The notes beneath the pieces were generated by a model. That model was not told where the DNA came from. It saw nothing but the letters and a program-made list of their open reading frames with translations, and ran no database searches. 21,554 nt of DNA from a virus: the IMG/VR virus record IMGVR_UViG_3300044678_000290, positions 1 to 21,554 of that record, one strand, 5' to 3'. Positions within the stretch are counted from its first letter, which is position 1. Each line of letters begins with the position of its first letter. The translations under genes were made by a program, and so were the position numbers. Shown one piece after another: positions 1 through 9,900 of this stretch.

Positions 1-2
1 TT

Positions 3-551
3 GAGGTAAAGAATCCTCAAGCCAAGTCTTGCGATTCTTGCCAGTGGTCGGTCAAGGGATCGGGTCAGGGTGGCAGCGGCGCGGCATGCCGTTTGTCTTG
101 GCGAACTGCGGTTGTGCTGCCGAATAATCCCGGCGGTGATGTCATGCAGTTGGTGCTTCCTGCAACGTCTTGCTTTGGCAAGGAAGAAGGCGGCAAGTAT
201 CCGTTCCGTCCCTACATTCAGATGTTGGCTAGCAACGACATTTCGGCAGGGCGTGTTGTAACTAAGATGCAGTTCGACACTAAGTCGCCTGTACCGAAGG
301 TGCTGTTCTCACCCGTTGCAGCGGTGGACGAATCGGATATTGAAGTTATTACCCGTCAGCGCAACTCGGCAGCGGCAGAAGCAGCCGTTAAGTTGACTGT
401 GTATCAAGCAGACGAAGGTGAGACTTCTGGCCCCATCGTTACTGGCCCTGCTGCTTTGCAGGAACCTAAGTTGCGTGAGCCAACTAAGAAAGCCGAGGCT
501 GCTCCTAACGGAGACGTTGCCGACGTTGTCAAGAAGTGGGCGAAGAAGTAA
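3..551 (+). CDS. 5'-truncated Cys-containing phage protein, candidate ssDNA/nucleic-acid-binding protein
   Basis: The frame is open from base 3 to the TAA at 549-551, giving 182 residues with the N-terminus outside the window. The visible start region has a CDSCQW motif, then a Gly/Ser-rich stretch (KGSGQGGSGAACR), then a hydrophobic segment (TAVVLP). The C-x2-C...C spacing followed by GxGxACR resembles small phage proteins often placed beside replication genes and suspected of binding ssDNA; that is a family impression, not a proven match. The middle (YPFRPYIQMLASNDIS) looks folded, while the last ~60 residues are rich in Ala, Pro, Glu and Lys and end in VVKKWAKK, like the flexible tails of DNA-binding proteins. 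A TTG at 93 could be read as a start, but the open frame and the Cys motif upstream argue that the gene begins before the window. It precedes the HTH gene and primase in the same direction, which fits a replication or recombination role. Confidence 0.7.
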   Translation, partial: EVKNPQAKSCDSCQWSVKGSGQGGSGAACRLSWRTAVVLPNNPGGDVMQLVLPATSCFGKEEGGKYPFRPYIQMLASNDISAGRVVTKMQFDTKSPVPKVLFSPVAAVDESDIEVITRQRNSAAAEAAVKLTVYQADEGETSGPIVTGPAALQEPKLREPTKKAEAAPNGDVADVVKKWAKK

Positions 552-555
552 GGAG
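550..555 (+). promoter_or_regulatory. Strong Shine-Dalgarno for the HTH gene
   Basis: AAGGAG lies 5 nt before the ATG at 561 and overlaps the stop codon of the preceding gene. It fixes the start of the 103-residue HTH protein. Confidence 0.75.
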
Positions 556-560
556 TTACC

Positions 561-872
561 ATGCCTCGCTCATACGGCGACAAGTTCTTAGTCGCGCTAA
601 AAGACGGAGACCCCAACCGCTTGGGGGTGAAACTTGGCAGAGTATGTGTCGAGGCTAACCTCCCTGCGGCTTACGTGGCTAAAGCGTTGGATACGTCACG
701 AACTACGGTCTATGCGTGGTTCAGAGGACAGGGTATAAGGGAAGAGAAGCGCACTCGTATCGAAGCCTTCATCTACCTCATTGAGGAAGACATGAAGCAG
801 GGTGTACTTCCCGCTCGTAACTCTCTCGACGCGAAGATATACATCTCTCAAATGCTGGGAGGGAATCTTTGA
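561..872 (+). CDS. Small helix-turn-helix DNA-binding protein
   Basis: This 103-residue protein has an HTH of Cro/C1-like style at about residues 35-56 (PAAYVAKALDTSRTTVYAWF), with SRTTVYAWFRG as the likely recognition helix, followed by a basic segment (REEKRTR) and an amphipathic helix (IEAFIYLIEEDMKQGVL). There is no second domain, so it probably acts as a small sequence-specific DNA binder, either a transcription regulator or a replication accessory factor. The start is fixed by AAGGAG 5 nt upstream of ATG. It lies 9 bp after the preceding gene and is followed within 25 bp by an intrinsic terminator, so it is the last gene of its transcript unless there is read-through into the primase gene. 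Which promoter it controls cannot be seen from this window. Confidence 0.8.
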   Translation: MPRSYGDKFLVALKDGDPNRLGVKLGRVCVEANLPAAYVAKALDTSRTTVYAWFRGQGIREEKRTRIEAFIYLIEEDMKQGVLPARNSLDAKIYISQMLGGNL

Positions 873-896
873 TTTAGGTTTGTTTGACACCTCTCT

Positions 897-925
897 GGCG
901 GGGGACTGCTGACCCCGCCTTTTTT
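897..925 (+). terminator. Rho-independent terminator between HTH gene and primase
   Basis: GGCGGGG (897-903) pairs perfectly with CCCCGCC (913-919) across a 9-nt loop and is followed by six T residues (920-925). The stem is 7 bp, six of them G-C. It acts on + strand transcripts only; the other side has no T tract. It sits 25 bp after the HTH stop and only 14 nt before the primase ATG. Confidence 0.9.
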
Positions 926-939
926 ATCTGTGGCAGTGT

Positions 940-3768
940 ATGCAAAAAGAATTTTACCAGAAAGCATTACCGTCGCAGGGTGTTTACTGTGTTGCCGGTA
1001 TCAAGAATGACAAAACAACTCACCGCTTCGTGGAAACACTCGACGACTTGGTTGTAGTGATTAACGAGTTTGCAAATGGAGGCCAGAATGTATTCGTAGC
1101 ACTAAATAGTTTTAAGGGTCACAGCCGCAAGACTGACTACGCTCAGTTCTGCAAGACATTCTTTATTGACCTTGACGTTGGCGAGAACGACAAGAAGTAC
1201 CGCAGCAAAGAAGAAGCACTTGCTGCGTTGGACGATTTCGTCAAGCAGTACGACCTGCCGCCTCCTGTCCGTGTGGATTCGGGTGGTGGGGTGCATGCTT
1301 ACTGGATTCTTGACCGTGACGTACCGACCGACGAATGGAAGGCTTACGCCACCAAGTTCAAGCAGATGTGCTTGGACTATCTCAAGATTGATCCTGCCGT
1401 AACGGCAGACGCAGCGCGTATCCTGCGCTGCCCCGAGACACTTAACTACAAGACCGACCCACCGGCACCGACCAAGTTCTTGGACACGGAGTTCGTCGAG
1501 TACGACTTCGACATGTTTAAGAGTTACTTAGGCGAAGTTAGCACTGGTGGATCAATTCTTGATCTCCTGCCGAAGGGGCTTGATGAGGACACGAAGAAGA
1601 TAGCGCGGCTCGACAACTACGAGACCACGTTCCAAGACATCGCAGAGAAAAGTCTGAGCGATCAGGGCTGCGCTCAGATTAAGCATATTCTAACTAACGC
1701 TACCACGTTGGAAGAACCGTTGTGGTACGCAGGGCTGTCAATCGCACGGCACTGCACCGACTGGGAAGCATCCATTCACTTGATGTCTGAAGACCACCCT
1801 GAGTACAACTATGAAGCAACAATTCGCAAGGCTAATCAGTCTTTTGGTAAACCGTTTTCGTGTGACAAGTTCAACGATCTCAACCCCGGCAAGTGCGACG
1901 GCTGCGCCTTCCGAGGCCGTATCACAAACCCTCTTGCCGTTGGACGGCGCTTTGTCGAAGCCACGGAAGACCCCAAGGAGAACGCAGTTCGGGTCGAAGA
2001 GGATTCCAAAGAAGTTCCGGTACTTCCACCTGCGATCCGTCCCTATGTACGTGGACGAACCGGAGGAATTTATTTCCTACCACCCGCCGAAGTTGACGAA
2101 GACGGAACACGATACCAGCCAGAACCGACTCTAATATCAACTAATGATTTCTTTCCTATCAAGCGGATGTACAGCCGTACTGAGGGCGAGATATTCACAA
2201 TCCGTGCGTTGCTGCCGCACGAGGTTCGCGAGTTTGAACTGACTCACGAGTCGATGCAGTCACTGGACGAATTCAAGCGAACGCTTGGCAGGGCGGGTAT
2301 CTCCCCGCCCACGCAAACACAATGGCCTAAATTGGTGGAATACATGACGAAATGGGCGCACTACTTACAGTCGCAGGACGCTGCCGAACAGGTACGCGGT
2401 CAGATGGGATGGACGCTAGAAAACGATGCGTTCGTTATTGGTAATGTAGAGATCACACGGGACGGCAAGGAGCGGCATGCTCCGGTGTCTCCGATGGTCA
2501 AGAGCATCGCCAAGATGCTTGAGCCACACGGCTCCTACGAGAAGTGGCAGGAGTGTGCCAATAAACTGAACACGCCGGGATTTGAGATGCATGCCTTTGC
2601 TCTTGGCATGGCGTTCGGCTCTCCGCTGATGCGCTACTGCACCACGAGCGGCATGACCTTCTGCTACACCGGCAACACTGGTGGCGGTAAGACTGGTGCG
2701 CTGCTTGCGGCTAGTAGCGTGTTCGCCAATCCCAAGAACGTCAGCGTATACAAGGCGACCGATAACGGTCTGGTGCAACGCGCCCTCAACTTGAAGAACA
2801 TTATCCTGTGCTTGGACGAGGTCAAGGACAAAGACCCGAAAGAACTTTCAAACTTGATCCACTCCGTCGCACAAGGCAAGGGCAAGATTCGGTTGCAGTC
2901 GAGCGTCAATGCCGAGCGTGAGCAGGAGTTGACTGCGTCACAACTGTGCTTGATGACATCTAACGAGTCCATGCGGGATAAGATTTTCGCAGCCAAGCGC
3001 AACCCAACTGGCGAGATGGCTCGTTACATGGAGTTCCGCATCAATCGGCCTGCGGCCATGGCAGACAACCCCAGACTGGGTGAAGAAATTTTTGACCCAT
3101 TCAACACCAACTACGGGTGGGCCGGGTTTGAATACATCAAGCACTTGATGCACGTGGGCGACGAGGGCGCGACCAAGACACTAAACAGTTGGCACGAGCG
3201 GATCAGACAGTCGCGGTTCGGCACGGACGCATCGTACCGGTTCTACGAGAACGCCATCGCTTCCACGTTCGCTGGGCTGGAGTTAGCCATTCAAGCCGAC
3301 ATCGTCAACTACGACCTAGAAAGGTTGTTCAACTACGTACTGGTGCAATCAATTATGGTCAGAGACAAAACGATCAAAGACGGCGAGGTGGACTACGAGG
3401 CTCTGATCACGGAGTTCTTGCTCAAGTACCAGAACGGTATTCTCGTGTTCAACGAAGGTAGGCAGATCGCAGATGCCTACGGTGCCATCGTGGCGCGAAT
3501 CGAAATAGACACCAACATGCAGTACATCTCCAAGACTGAGTTAAGAAAGTATTTAGTCACGGAGTGCAACGTCAGCACAGAAGAGATGGAGACGGTGTTG
3601 AAGGCGAAGGGAACCCTTGTAGATGCCAAGAAGATGCGGCTCTCAACGGGGTGGAAAGGTGGCGTGACCTCACCGATATGGACTTATGCCTTCCGTGCTG
3701 ATCCTGCCGTAACTAGGGAATTCTTGGAGAAGTTCAAAGATGACGGGGACAAGGCTTCAGGAGCCTGA
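940..3768 (+). CDS. Phage primase-helicase (prim-pol plus P-loop ATPase)
   Basis: This 942-residue protein combines two replication enzymes. The N-terminal part is an archaeo-eukaryotic primase (prim-pol) domain: FFIDLDVG with acidic D77 and D79, VDSGGGVHAYW with H119, and TADAARILRCPETLNYK at 155-171, the classic order of metal-binding acids, catalytic His and nucleotide-binding segment. A Cys cluster follows (C308, C319, C322 in CDGC), possibly zinc-binding. The C-terminal half is a P-loop ATPase like DUF927-type phage helicases: Walker A GNTGGGKT (K584), Walker B IILCLDEV (D626, E627) and a sensor-1-like TSNES (N675). It would prime and unwind phage DNA at the fork. The ATG at 940 has no visible Shine-Dalgarno and is only 14 nt from a terminator; an in-frame TGA at 910-912 limits any earlier start. 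Transcription must come through the terminator or from a promoter I cannot recognise. Confidence 0.9.
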   Translation: MQKEFYQKALPSQGVYCVAGIKNDKTTHRFVETLDDLVVVINEFANGGQNVFVALNSFKGHSRKTDYAQFCKTFFIDLDVGENDKKYRSKEEALAALDDFVKQYDLPPPVRVDSGGGVHAYWILDRDVPTDEWKAYATKFKQMCLDYLKIDPAVTADAARILRCPETLNYKTDPPAPTKFLDTEFVEYDFDMFKSYLGEVSTGGSILDLLPKGLDEDTKKIARLDNYETTFQDIAEKSLSDQGCAQIKHILTNATTLEEPLWYAGLSIARHCTDWEASIHLMSEDHPEYNYEATIRKANQSFGKPFSCDKFNDLNPGKCDGCAFRGRITNPLAVGRRFVEATEDPKENAVRVEEDSKEVPVLPPAIRPYVRGRTGGIYFLPPAEVDEDGTRYQPEPTLISTNDFFPIKRMYSRTEGEIFTIRALLPHEVREFELTHESMQSLDEFKRTLGRAGISPPTQTQWPKLVEYMTKWAHYLQSQDAAEQVRGQMGWTLENDAFVIGNVEITRDGKERHAPVSPMVKSIAKMLEPHGSYEKWQECANKLNTPGFEMHAFALGMAFGSPLMRYCTTSGMTFCYTGNTGGGKTGALLAASSVFANPKNVSVYKATDNGLVQRALNLKNIILCLDEVKDKDPKELSNLIHSVAQGKGKIRLQSSVNAEREQELTASQLCLMTSNESMRDKIFAAKRNPTGEMARYMEFRINRPAAMADNPRLGEEIFDPFNTNYGWAGFEYIKHLMHVGDEGATKTLNSWHERIRQSRFGTDASYRFYENAIASTFAGLELAIQADIVNYDLERLFNYVLVQSIMVRDKTIKDGEVDYEALITEFLLKYQNGILVFNEGRQIADAYGAIVARIEIDTNMQYISKTELRKYLVTECNVSTEEMETVLKAKGTLVDAKKMRLSTGWKGGVTSPIWTYAFRADPAVTREFLEKFKDDGDKASGA

Positions 3769-3946
3769 GTGGGTCTTTCCGTTTGACGGTATGGAAGTCG
3801 GGGATTCTTTCTTCGTGCCTACCGTCAAACCGGCAGAGATGCTGTATAAGTTAGACACCTGCGCCAAGATCGCCAAGGTCAGGGTGAAGGCTTATACCTC
3901 GTCCAAGGACGGACATCTTGGCGTCAGGGTCTGGCGTATTGGCTAG
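3740..3946 (+). CDS. Small conserved-looking phage protein, 68 residues
   Basis: The ORF starts inside the end of the primase gene (29-bp overlap, different frame) with GGAGA about 9 nt before the ATG. The protein has an N-terminal FPFDGMEVGDSFFVP segment and a C-terminal basic segment with KDGHLGVRVWRIG; this layout (a 'PFD-M-VGDSF' start and a 'GVRVWR' end) recurs in short proteins of many phages, usually of unknown function. The pattern suggests a small all-beta or alpha/beta fold, with no catalytic motif. It is the last gene of the rightward operon and its TAG overlaps the TAG of the convergent 1996-residue gene within CTAG (3943-3946). Its role is unknown; position suggests a replication-linked accessory. 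Confidence 0.75.
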   Translation: MTGTRLQEPEWVFPFDGMEVGDSFFVPTVKPAEMLYKLDTCAKIAKVRVKAYTSSKDGHLGVRVWRIG

Positions 3947-6900
3947 TCTTGCCCAGACAGTTCGTTGATTCGTTGCATATAGGTCGGGTTAGTGTAGAGA
4001 CCGTCAATCGACATAAACTGTCTACGCTGCCGCATGGTCACGGACTTTATCAAAGTGTTTGGGAATATAACCAAACCTTTGTAGGGGTTCTTGGCGTTGA
4101 ACTTTTCTATATCTTTTAGGGCGTCGTCGATACCCTGTTGATCTCCTTCTTGCCATGCGGCGTAGTATTGGTCGAGCAAAGCCGAACGACGCTTCAGTAA
4201 CTTATTATCAAATTTGGCACGAACACCAGCACGTTCACGGGCTTCTGCAACTTCGGCAGGATTGAAGCCGACCGCCTGCATCATCAAGTTATAGCGACTG
4301 ATGTCTTCAACGACAGGCGTACCGTCTTTATTTCTTACGCCTTCTTCTGCCATACGCAAAGTCTTGAACCCGTTACGTACGAAGGATGGAGTAAGAGCCT
4401 CAATAGACCGCATGTACTCACCTTGGTTAAAGAGTTCTACACCACGCTGTGCGCTAAGGAACGCGCCGTAGGCTGGCCCCAGTGCCTGCTCTAGCGTATA
4501 CAAGAACGGCCCGACTTCAGCCATGCGCTTCGGATCGTCGCGCCAGAGCATTCCGTTGAAGCCGGTACGGGATGCAATGTCCACACCGATCATCTGATTA
4601 AGCAGTCCCTTGCGACCCGTCTCACCGAACTTGGCATTCACGTAAGCATTGAAGTCGTACGGCTCGTCATCATCGCCCATGAGCAGGTTCGCTAAGAACT
4701 CTACTGCGCCATACATCGGCATGCCTTGCAGACCGGCGATGAGGAAAGACGAACCGAAAATACCGATCAACTGGCCGCGTGCAACTTCCCGCGTCTCAGC
4801 ATCAGCATCGCCAAATGCTTGCTTAAACAGTTTGCTGAGCAAGTAGATTTGCGCTTGAGCGAATCGCTTGAAGGTGAACATCACCTTACCAAACCCTTGC
4901 TGGAACAAGCGCGGCCCAGTCTCGGCAAGAGCAGAGCCATGTGCGTCGTTGACTACTTTCAAGGCTTCTTCGATAGCCTTGTCTACGTTCTTAGTTCTCT
5001 CGTAAGCAAGATCAAACGCCGCAAGCAAAGTGACTTCGCGGTTGAAACGTTCGGAGTTTTGGAACAGCCAGCCAAGGCCATGAGTCACCCGTGCCTTGAT
5101 GCCAACATAGTCTTTTACGCCAGCCTTTTGTGCTTCAGTGATTTCGTATCCGGTTGAACGACGGATGACCGAACGAGCAACGGCTGTCTGATATAACTTT
5201 TCGTACTTACGGTCTAGATTGGCGGCTTTACCGAACGTAAAGTCGGATGGGAAGGAACTTTTACCAGCATTGTTCGTATCCCAACCACCGTTGAAATACA
5301 TGCTCATGGCCTTGTCCATGGCAGCGGTGGTCTTAGCCACGCCGTACTTACCCATCAGAAGCGGGGCCACAACCATGGGCAACTGAGTCGTGTTGATGAG
5401 TGCTGAAGAAATATTACCGGCGATAAACCACAGGTAACTGAAGTAACTTGCCCCGTCCACCAGCCAGTTCTTTTCTGGGTTACGGATGAAGTCAACTTGC
5501 TTCTTAAGGTTGCTGTATACGGCACCAAGCGTCTTATCCCTGACTCGCTCACCACCTGCCTGCTTGTAGATTTCATTCATCGTCTCTTCAAGCGGAATGG
5601 CGTACTCAAGGTTCGTGAGTTGGTTCGCCATGCGGGTAGCCACGTTGGCGTAAGCCTGAAACACATCAGGCTCAAAGCCGAACACGCCGTAGCGATCAAC
5701 GCCCGTGGCTATATCAAACGAGGCTTCACGAGGACGGTACATCTGCCGGATGGATTCTGCCGGGAGATAGTTCAAGAAAGTCTCATACACCGCATCAATC
5801 ATGTCCTGCGGCGCACCTTTGTTCTCCATCTCACGGACTACATCACCCAAGAACCCAGTCGGCGGGGGGCGACGACTATTACGAACATCGCGCAGTCTTG
5901 AGAATGTAGAAAACTCTTTACCACCTTCTGCTCGGGCAGCGTCCTCACCACGCTGACGGTCAAGGTCACTCGCGTATGCCGCAACAATCGTCTCGCCGTT
6001 CTTGTCTGTATAAGACAACCAATAATTGCCATCGCGCCAGAGCGGCAGGTACACCTGCAAACGCTTCGCGTCATACTTGGCTTTGAGTTTGTCTACAACA
6101 TCCTTACCAAGCCGCTGCTCCATTAACTTGAAGAGTTGTTGCGATTTGTTCTCGTAGTCTTCGCGCAGGTCTTTGTACGCTTTACGGAGATCGGCAGGCA
6201 GACTGTTGTACTCTCTGACAATGTCATAAGAAACTTTATCGAAGGGCGTCATCTTGTCCTTCGGTTTCTTGAGGACTGCCTGCACCGAGTCCTTGAGCGG
6301 GTCAACCTGATAAACCGTGGTCAGGTTCGCTACCTTGAAGAATCTTTCAAGCGTCTCAGGTTTGTCTTTGTAGTTGTTAGACAGTTCAAACCACTTGGTT
6401 ACGTTGGTGCTAACTTCCTCACGCCGACGCATTTCGGTCGCGCCACGATTGCCAAGTAGTACGTCCAATTTAGCAACAGATGGAAGTTCCTTAGCCCACA
6501 CCTCGGCAATCTGCGGTATTGACAGGAACGAGATGGCCCCGTCACGCAAATTGTCGTACACGTTGCCCAGCGAACTACGTACTCCGTCACCGATCTTGTT
6601 GTCGTAACTAGGTCTAGTAGTGTTTACATCGAAGACGTTGCTAAGGCGTTCTTTAGCCTGCTTGCGCTGAAACATCGGTTCGCCAGACGGGCTGAGTCTA
6701 GCCTCGCGTTCACGAGTGGTAACCGTATCGTGCGCCTCAATAAGAATCTGACGAACATCGTTGTTGCTGTAGTTGATTTGTATGCCCATACCGCGAATGA
6801 ACTTGCGGATCATGGCAGCAACACGATTGAACGCCGCACGTATACCTGCGTCTTTGATTACTCCCTTAGAAGAAGCCTCGGCAAGGACTTCTTCAATAGC

Positions 6901-9900
6901 CATAGAACGACGATCAGCGTCATTCATGTACTTATACGCGTCTGGAAACCTCTTAAAATATCCATCAGCGGCTTTACGCATCGCGGGGTTAGTGCGATAG
7001 ATGTCTAACATCACTTCGCGTAAACGACGACCAAACAAGTTTTTAAGCCCGAAGTGGCCTAAAGACTCATGGAACATCGTGGCGCGTACGTTAGCCTCTG
7101 TGGTAGCGTTGTCAGCGATCAGGAACACATCGCCGTTGATGTAGAAACCGCTAACGTCATCTGGAGTTCTGGCACGCAAAGTCTTTGGCAGTTCATCAAT
7201 AGACTGCACAACGAAGATACGCGGCTTGTTCTTCCAGTTAGCAGCGGTCTTGACGGCAATTTCGTAGACGCGATCAGCGTCCATGCCTGCGCCTTTGCCG
7301 CGTTCAAAACGTAACCCGATGTCTCTCTTACGAGTACGACGGCGTTCTTCACGGGCGGTTTTCTCCGCTTCTTCGCGTTCTTCGGCACGAGCCTTTTGAG
7401 TCTTAACTGCTTCTTGGAACTCTGTGTCTTCCTCAAACGTAGCCTGTTCAGCCGCCACCTGCGGAGCGACAACTTCACCGTACTTGGCTTCGCTTTTCTT
7501 TAACCTGTTCTCAGCCTCAACAAGTTGACCCATAGTTATTTGTGGGTCTGACAGAGTGCCGTATAGGCTACGGAAAAATCCGTCGCTTAATATTTTTTCT
7601 TTACCAATCTTACGGTTATCTGACTCTTGTTTCTGCAGAGCGACTGCTCGTTCTACAAGCCCCTTGTGCTTGGCTTTGGTAGCCTCAATCAGCGTTCTAC
7701 GCTCAGCAACACCGGCAGGATTGGCAGCGTATGCCGTGGCTTCTTTAGTAAGTCCCAAAGTCTTAGCATTGTTAACTTCGGCAGGACTTAGTTTCTTGCG
7801 TGTAACACCACGCGCTTCGCCGCCTACAAGATCAAGCCCGTACTGCCTACCTTCCATATCAGGTGCAGCGGCTAATTGACGCAAATCGTCTAACGTAGAC
7901 TGAAACTCTGGACTAACTTGTGTACGTTTCCCGACCGCCGTAACACCGGGCTTTTCTTCAGAAACCTCTGGCAATACTTCACGCACAGCAGGCCGTGGCG
8001 CACCTTGAAGCACTTCAGGTCTGGCAGCGGTAAGCGACTCACCTTCAATACGGCCTTCACGCGCTGGAGTTACTGGCGTGGTCTTGAGTTCCTCAAACAC
8101 CGTGTACAGGTTTTTCTTACCCGGTACGGGAACAATAGCGCCACTGCCAACCAGCGCCTCACGTAACGATTTGGCTTCAGAAAGTTCTATACCAAGTGTC
8201 TGTTGAAGACTAATTGGGTCTGCTTTGCCAGTAGCACGGACGAAATCCAATGCAGCCGTGCGTATGCTTGTAGCGCGAGATGGAGTCTGTGCTGCCTCAA
8301 GTTCTTCTTGGGCAACGTCAATATCTTCTAGTGCAGGTTCGACGATCTCCGCTCCCGCAGGAGCAACTGCAGCAGGTTCGCCAACTCGTTCCATTGGGGC
8401 AACTGCAGGCTCTGCAGTAACTTGTCCTGCGGATACAGGTCGTGATGGAGGCAGTACATCGCTTCCTCCAACTGCTCCAACGTCAACTTCTTCAATATCT
8501 CTGGCGCGTATGTCTGCATCTTTAACCTCCTCTGCTTTAGCAGCCGGAGCCGTCTCTACTTCCTGCAATATATAGGTGTTGCCACGCCTTACAAGTACGC
8601 CCTCGTCAATTAAAGACTGCCTAAGTTCTTTGGCTTCCTGTAGCGGAATAGCCAGTCGATTACGTAACGTATCTACGTTGGTCTTGCCCGTCTCCTTGAA
8701 CACCTCAAGGGCGGCATCCCGCATCGTGTATTCAGGTTCTTCTACAGTTGGGGCTTCTACCGTTGGCTCTTCAACAGTAGGTTCCTCCTCCACCGGAGCG
8801 ACTTCTTCCTCACGCTCAGGCGGCGTGTACGGCACACCCTCGTCTTCTACGGGTGCAAGTGCTTCAGCCTCTGCCGCTTCACGCAGAGTCTGCTCGTCAT
8901 AACCGCGTCTCGCTGTAAGTTCTTCTTGCTCACGTTCATAGGCTTGAACGGCCTCGCGCTCAAGCCGCGCCTCTTCATCGGCTGCATCTTTCTCTTCGTC
9001 AATAACCGCCCTAATCTTTTCTTCTTCCCGAGTTTGCCGGGCTACGTCTTCCTTTACAGAATCCTGCGTACCGGGAAGGGCAGTCGGAGGAGGTTCTTTC
9101 TCAATTAATTTTTCTTCAGCACTTTGAGGCGGCTGAACACCGCGAACACGACGCCCCAGCGCCATGTCTGTAAGAACCTGAATAAAAGCACCAACACCCG
9201 CGCCGTAAGCACCTTCTTCGCCAGCACTCTCAATCAGTTCTTGGCTAGGCTTATACAAACCTTTAGCCACAATGTTCTGGGCGATCTGCGATGCCGCTTC
9301 CTGTGCGCCTTCTTCACCGGCTGCTTGGAAGCCTCGCTTGATGCGATCTAGTATGGTTAGTTGTGCGTCACGTGGTAAACGCTTTACAAAGTTGAATACC
9401 GGTATGGCTTCGCTTGCGCCGATAACGGCACCCGCCGCTGTAGCGAGACCTTTATCTTCTTCACCACCTTCCATCTCGGCACGTTGCCGTGCCTCGCCTG
9501 CGCCAGCACCGACACCAAGACCGACTGCACCAGCCCGTCCAGCCGCACCAAGTGGGCCAAGCGCAAAGAACGGGGCAGTCGAGCCGAGAGCCTCACCGAA
9601 CTTACGGCCCGTAGATTCTTCGTAACCGGGAGTAGCCTTGAAGGCTTCACGTGCAGCACCAGCCAATTCAGCGGCTTTACCACGAACAGCCATCTCTGCC
9701 CTTTCGGGCAGTAACGCAGCGGCACCTGTAGCCGCCGTCTCAAGCAGCCCAGCAGCACCGGGAATCACGCCTTTGAAGGCTTCTTTTACTTCGCCACCTA
9801 GCGTGGTTTCTCTTTCTTCGGCAGCACCTAACTTGCGTTGTACTGCGGCGATAACCTGTTCTTTAGATGCGCCTTCAGGGCCATCAATGGAGTACGTACG

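Noticed and set aside
884-912. TTGACA as a -35 box for a primase promoter
   Set aside because: The hexamer at 884-889 is perfect, but 16-18 nt downstream there is only CTGCTGA-like sequence inside the terminator loop, with no -10 likeness.
2416-3153. Minus strand ORFs inside the primase gene
   Set aside because: They are antisense to the P-loop ATPase domain, whose motifs show the + strand is coding.
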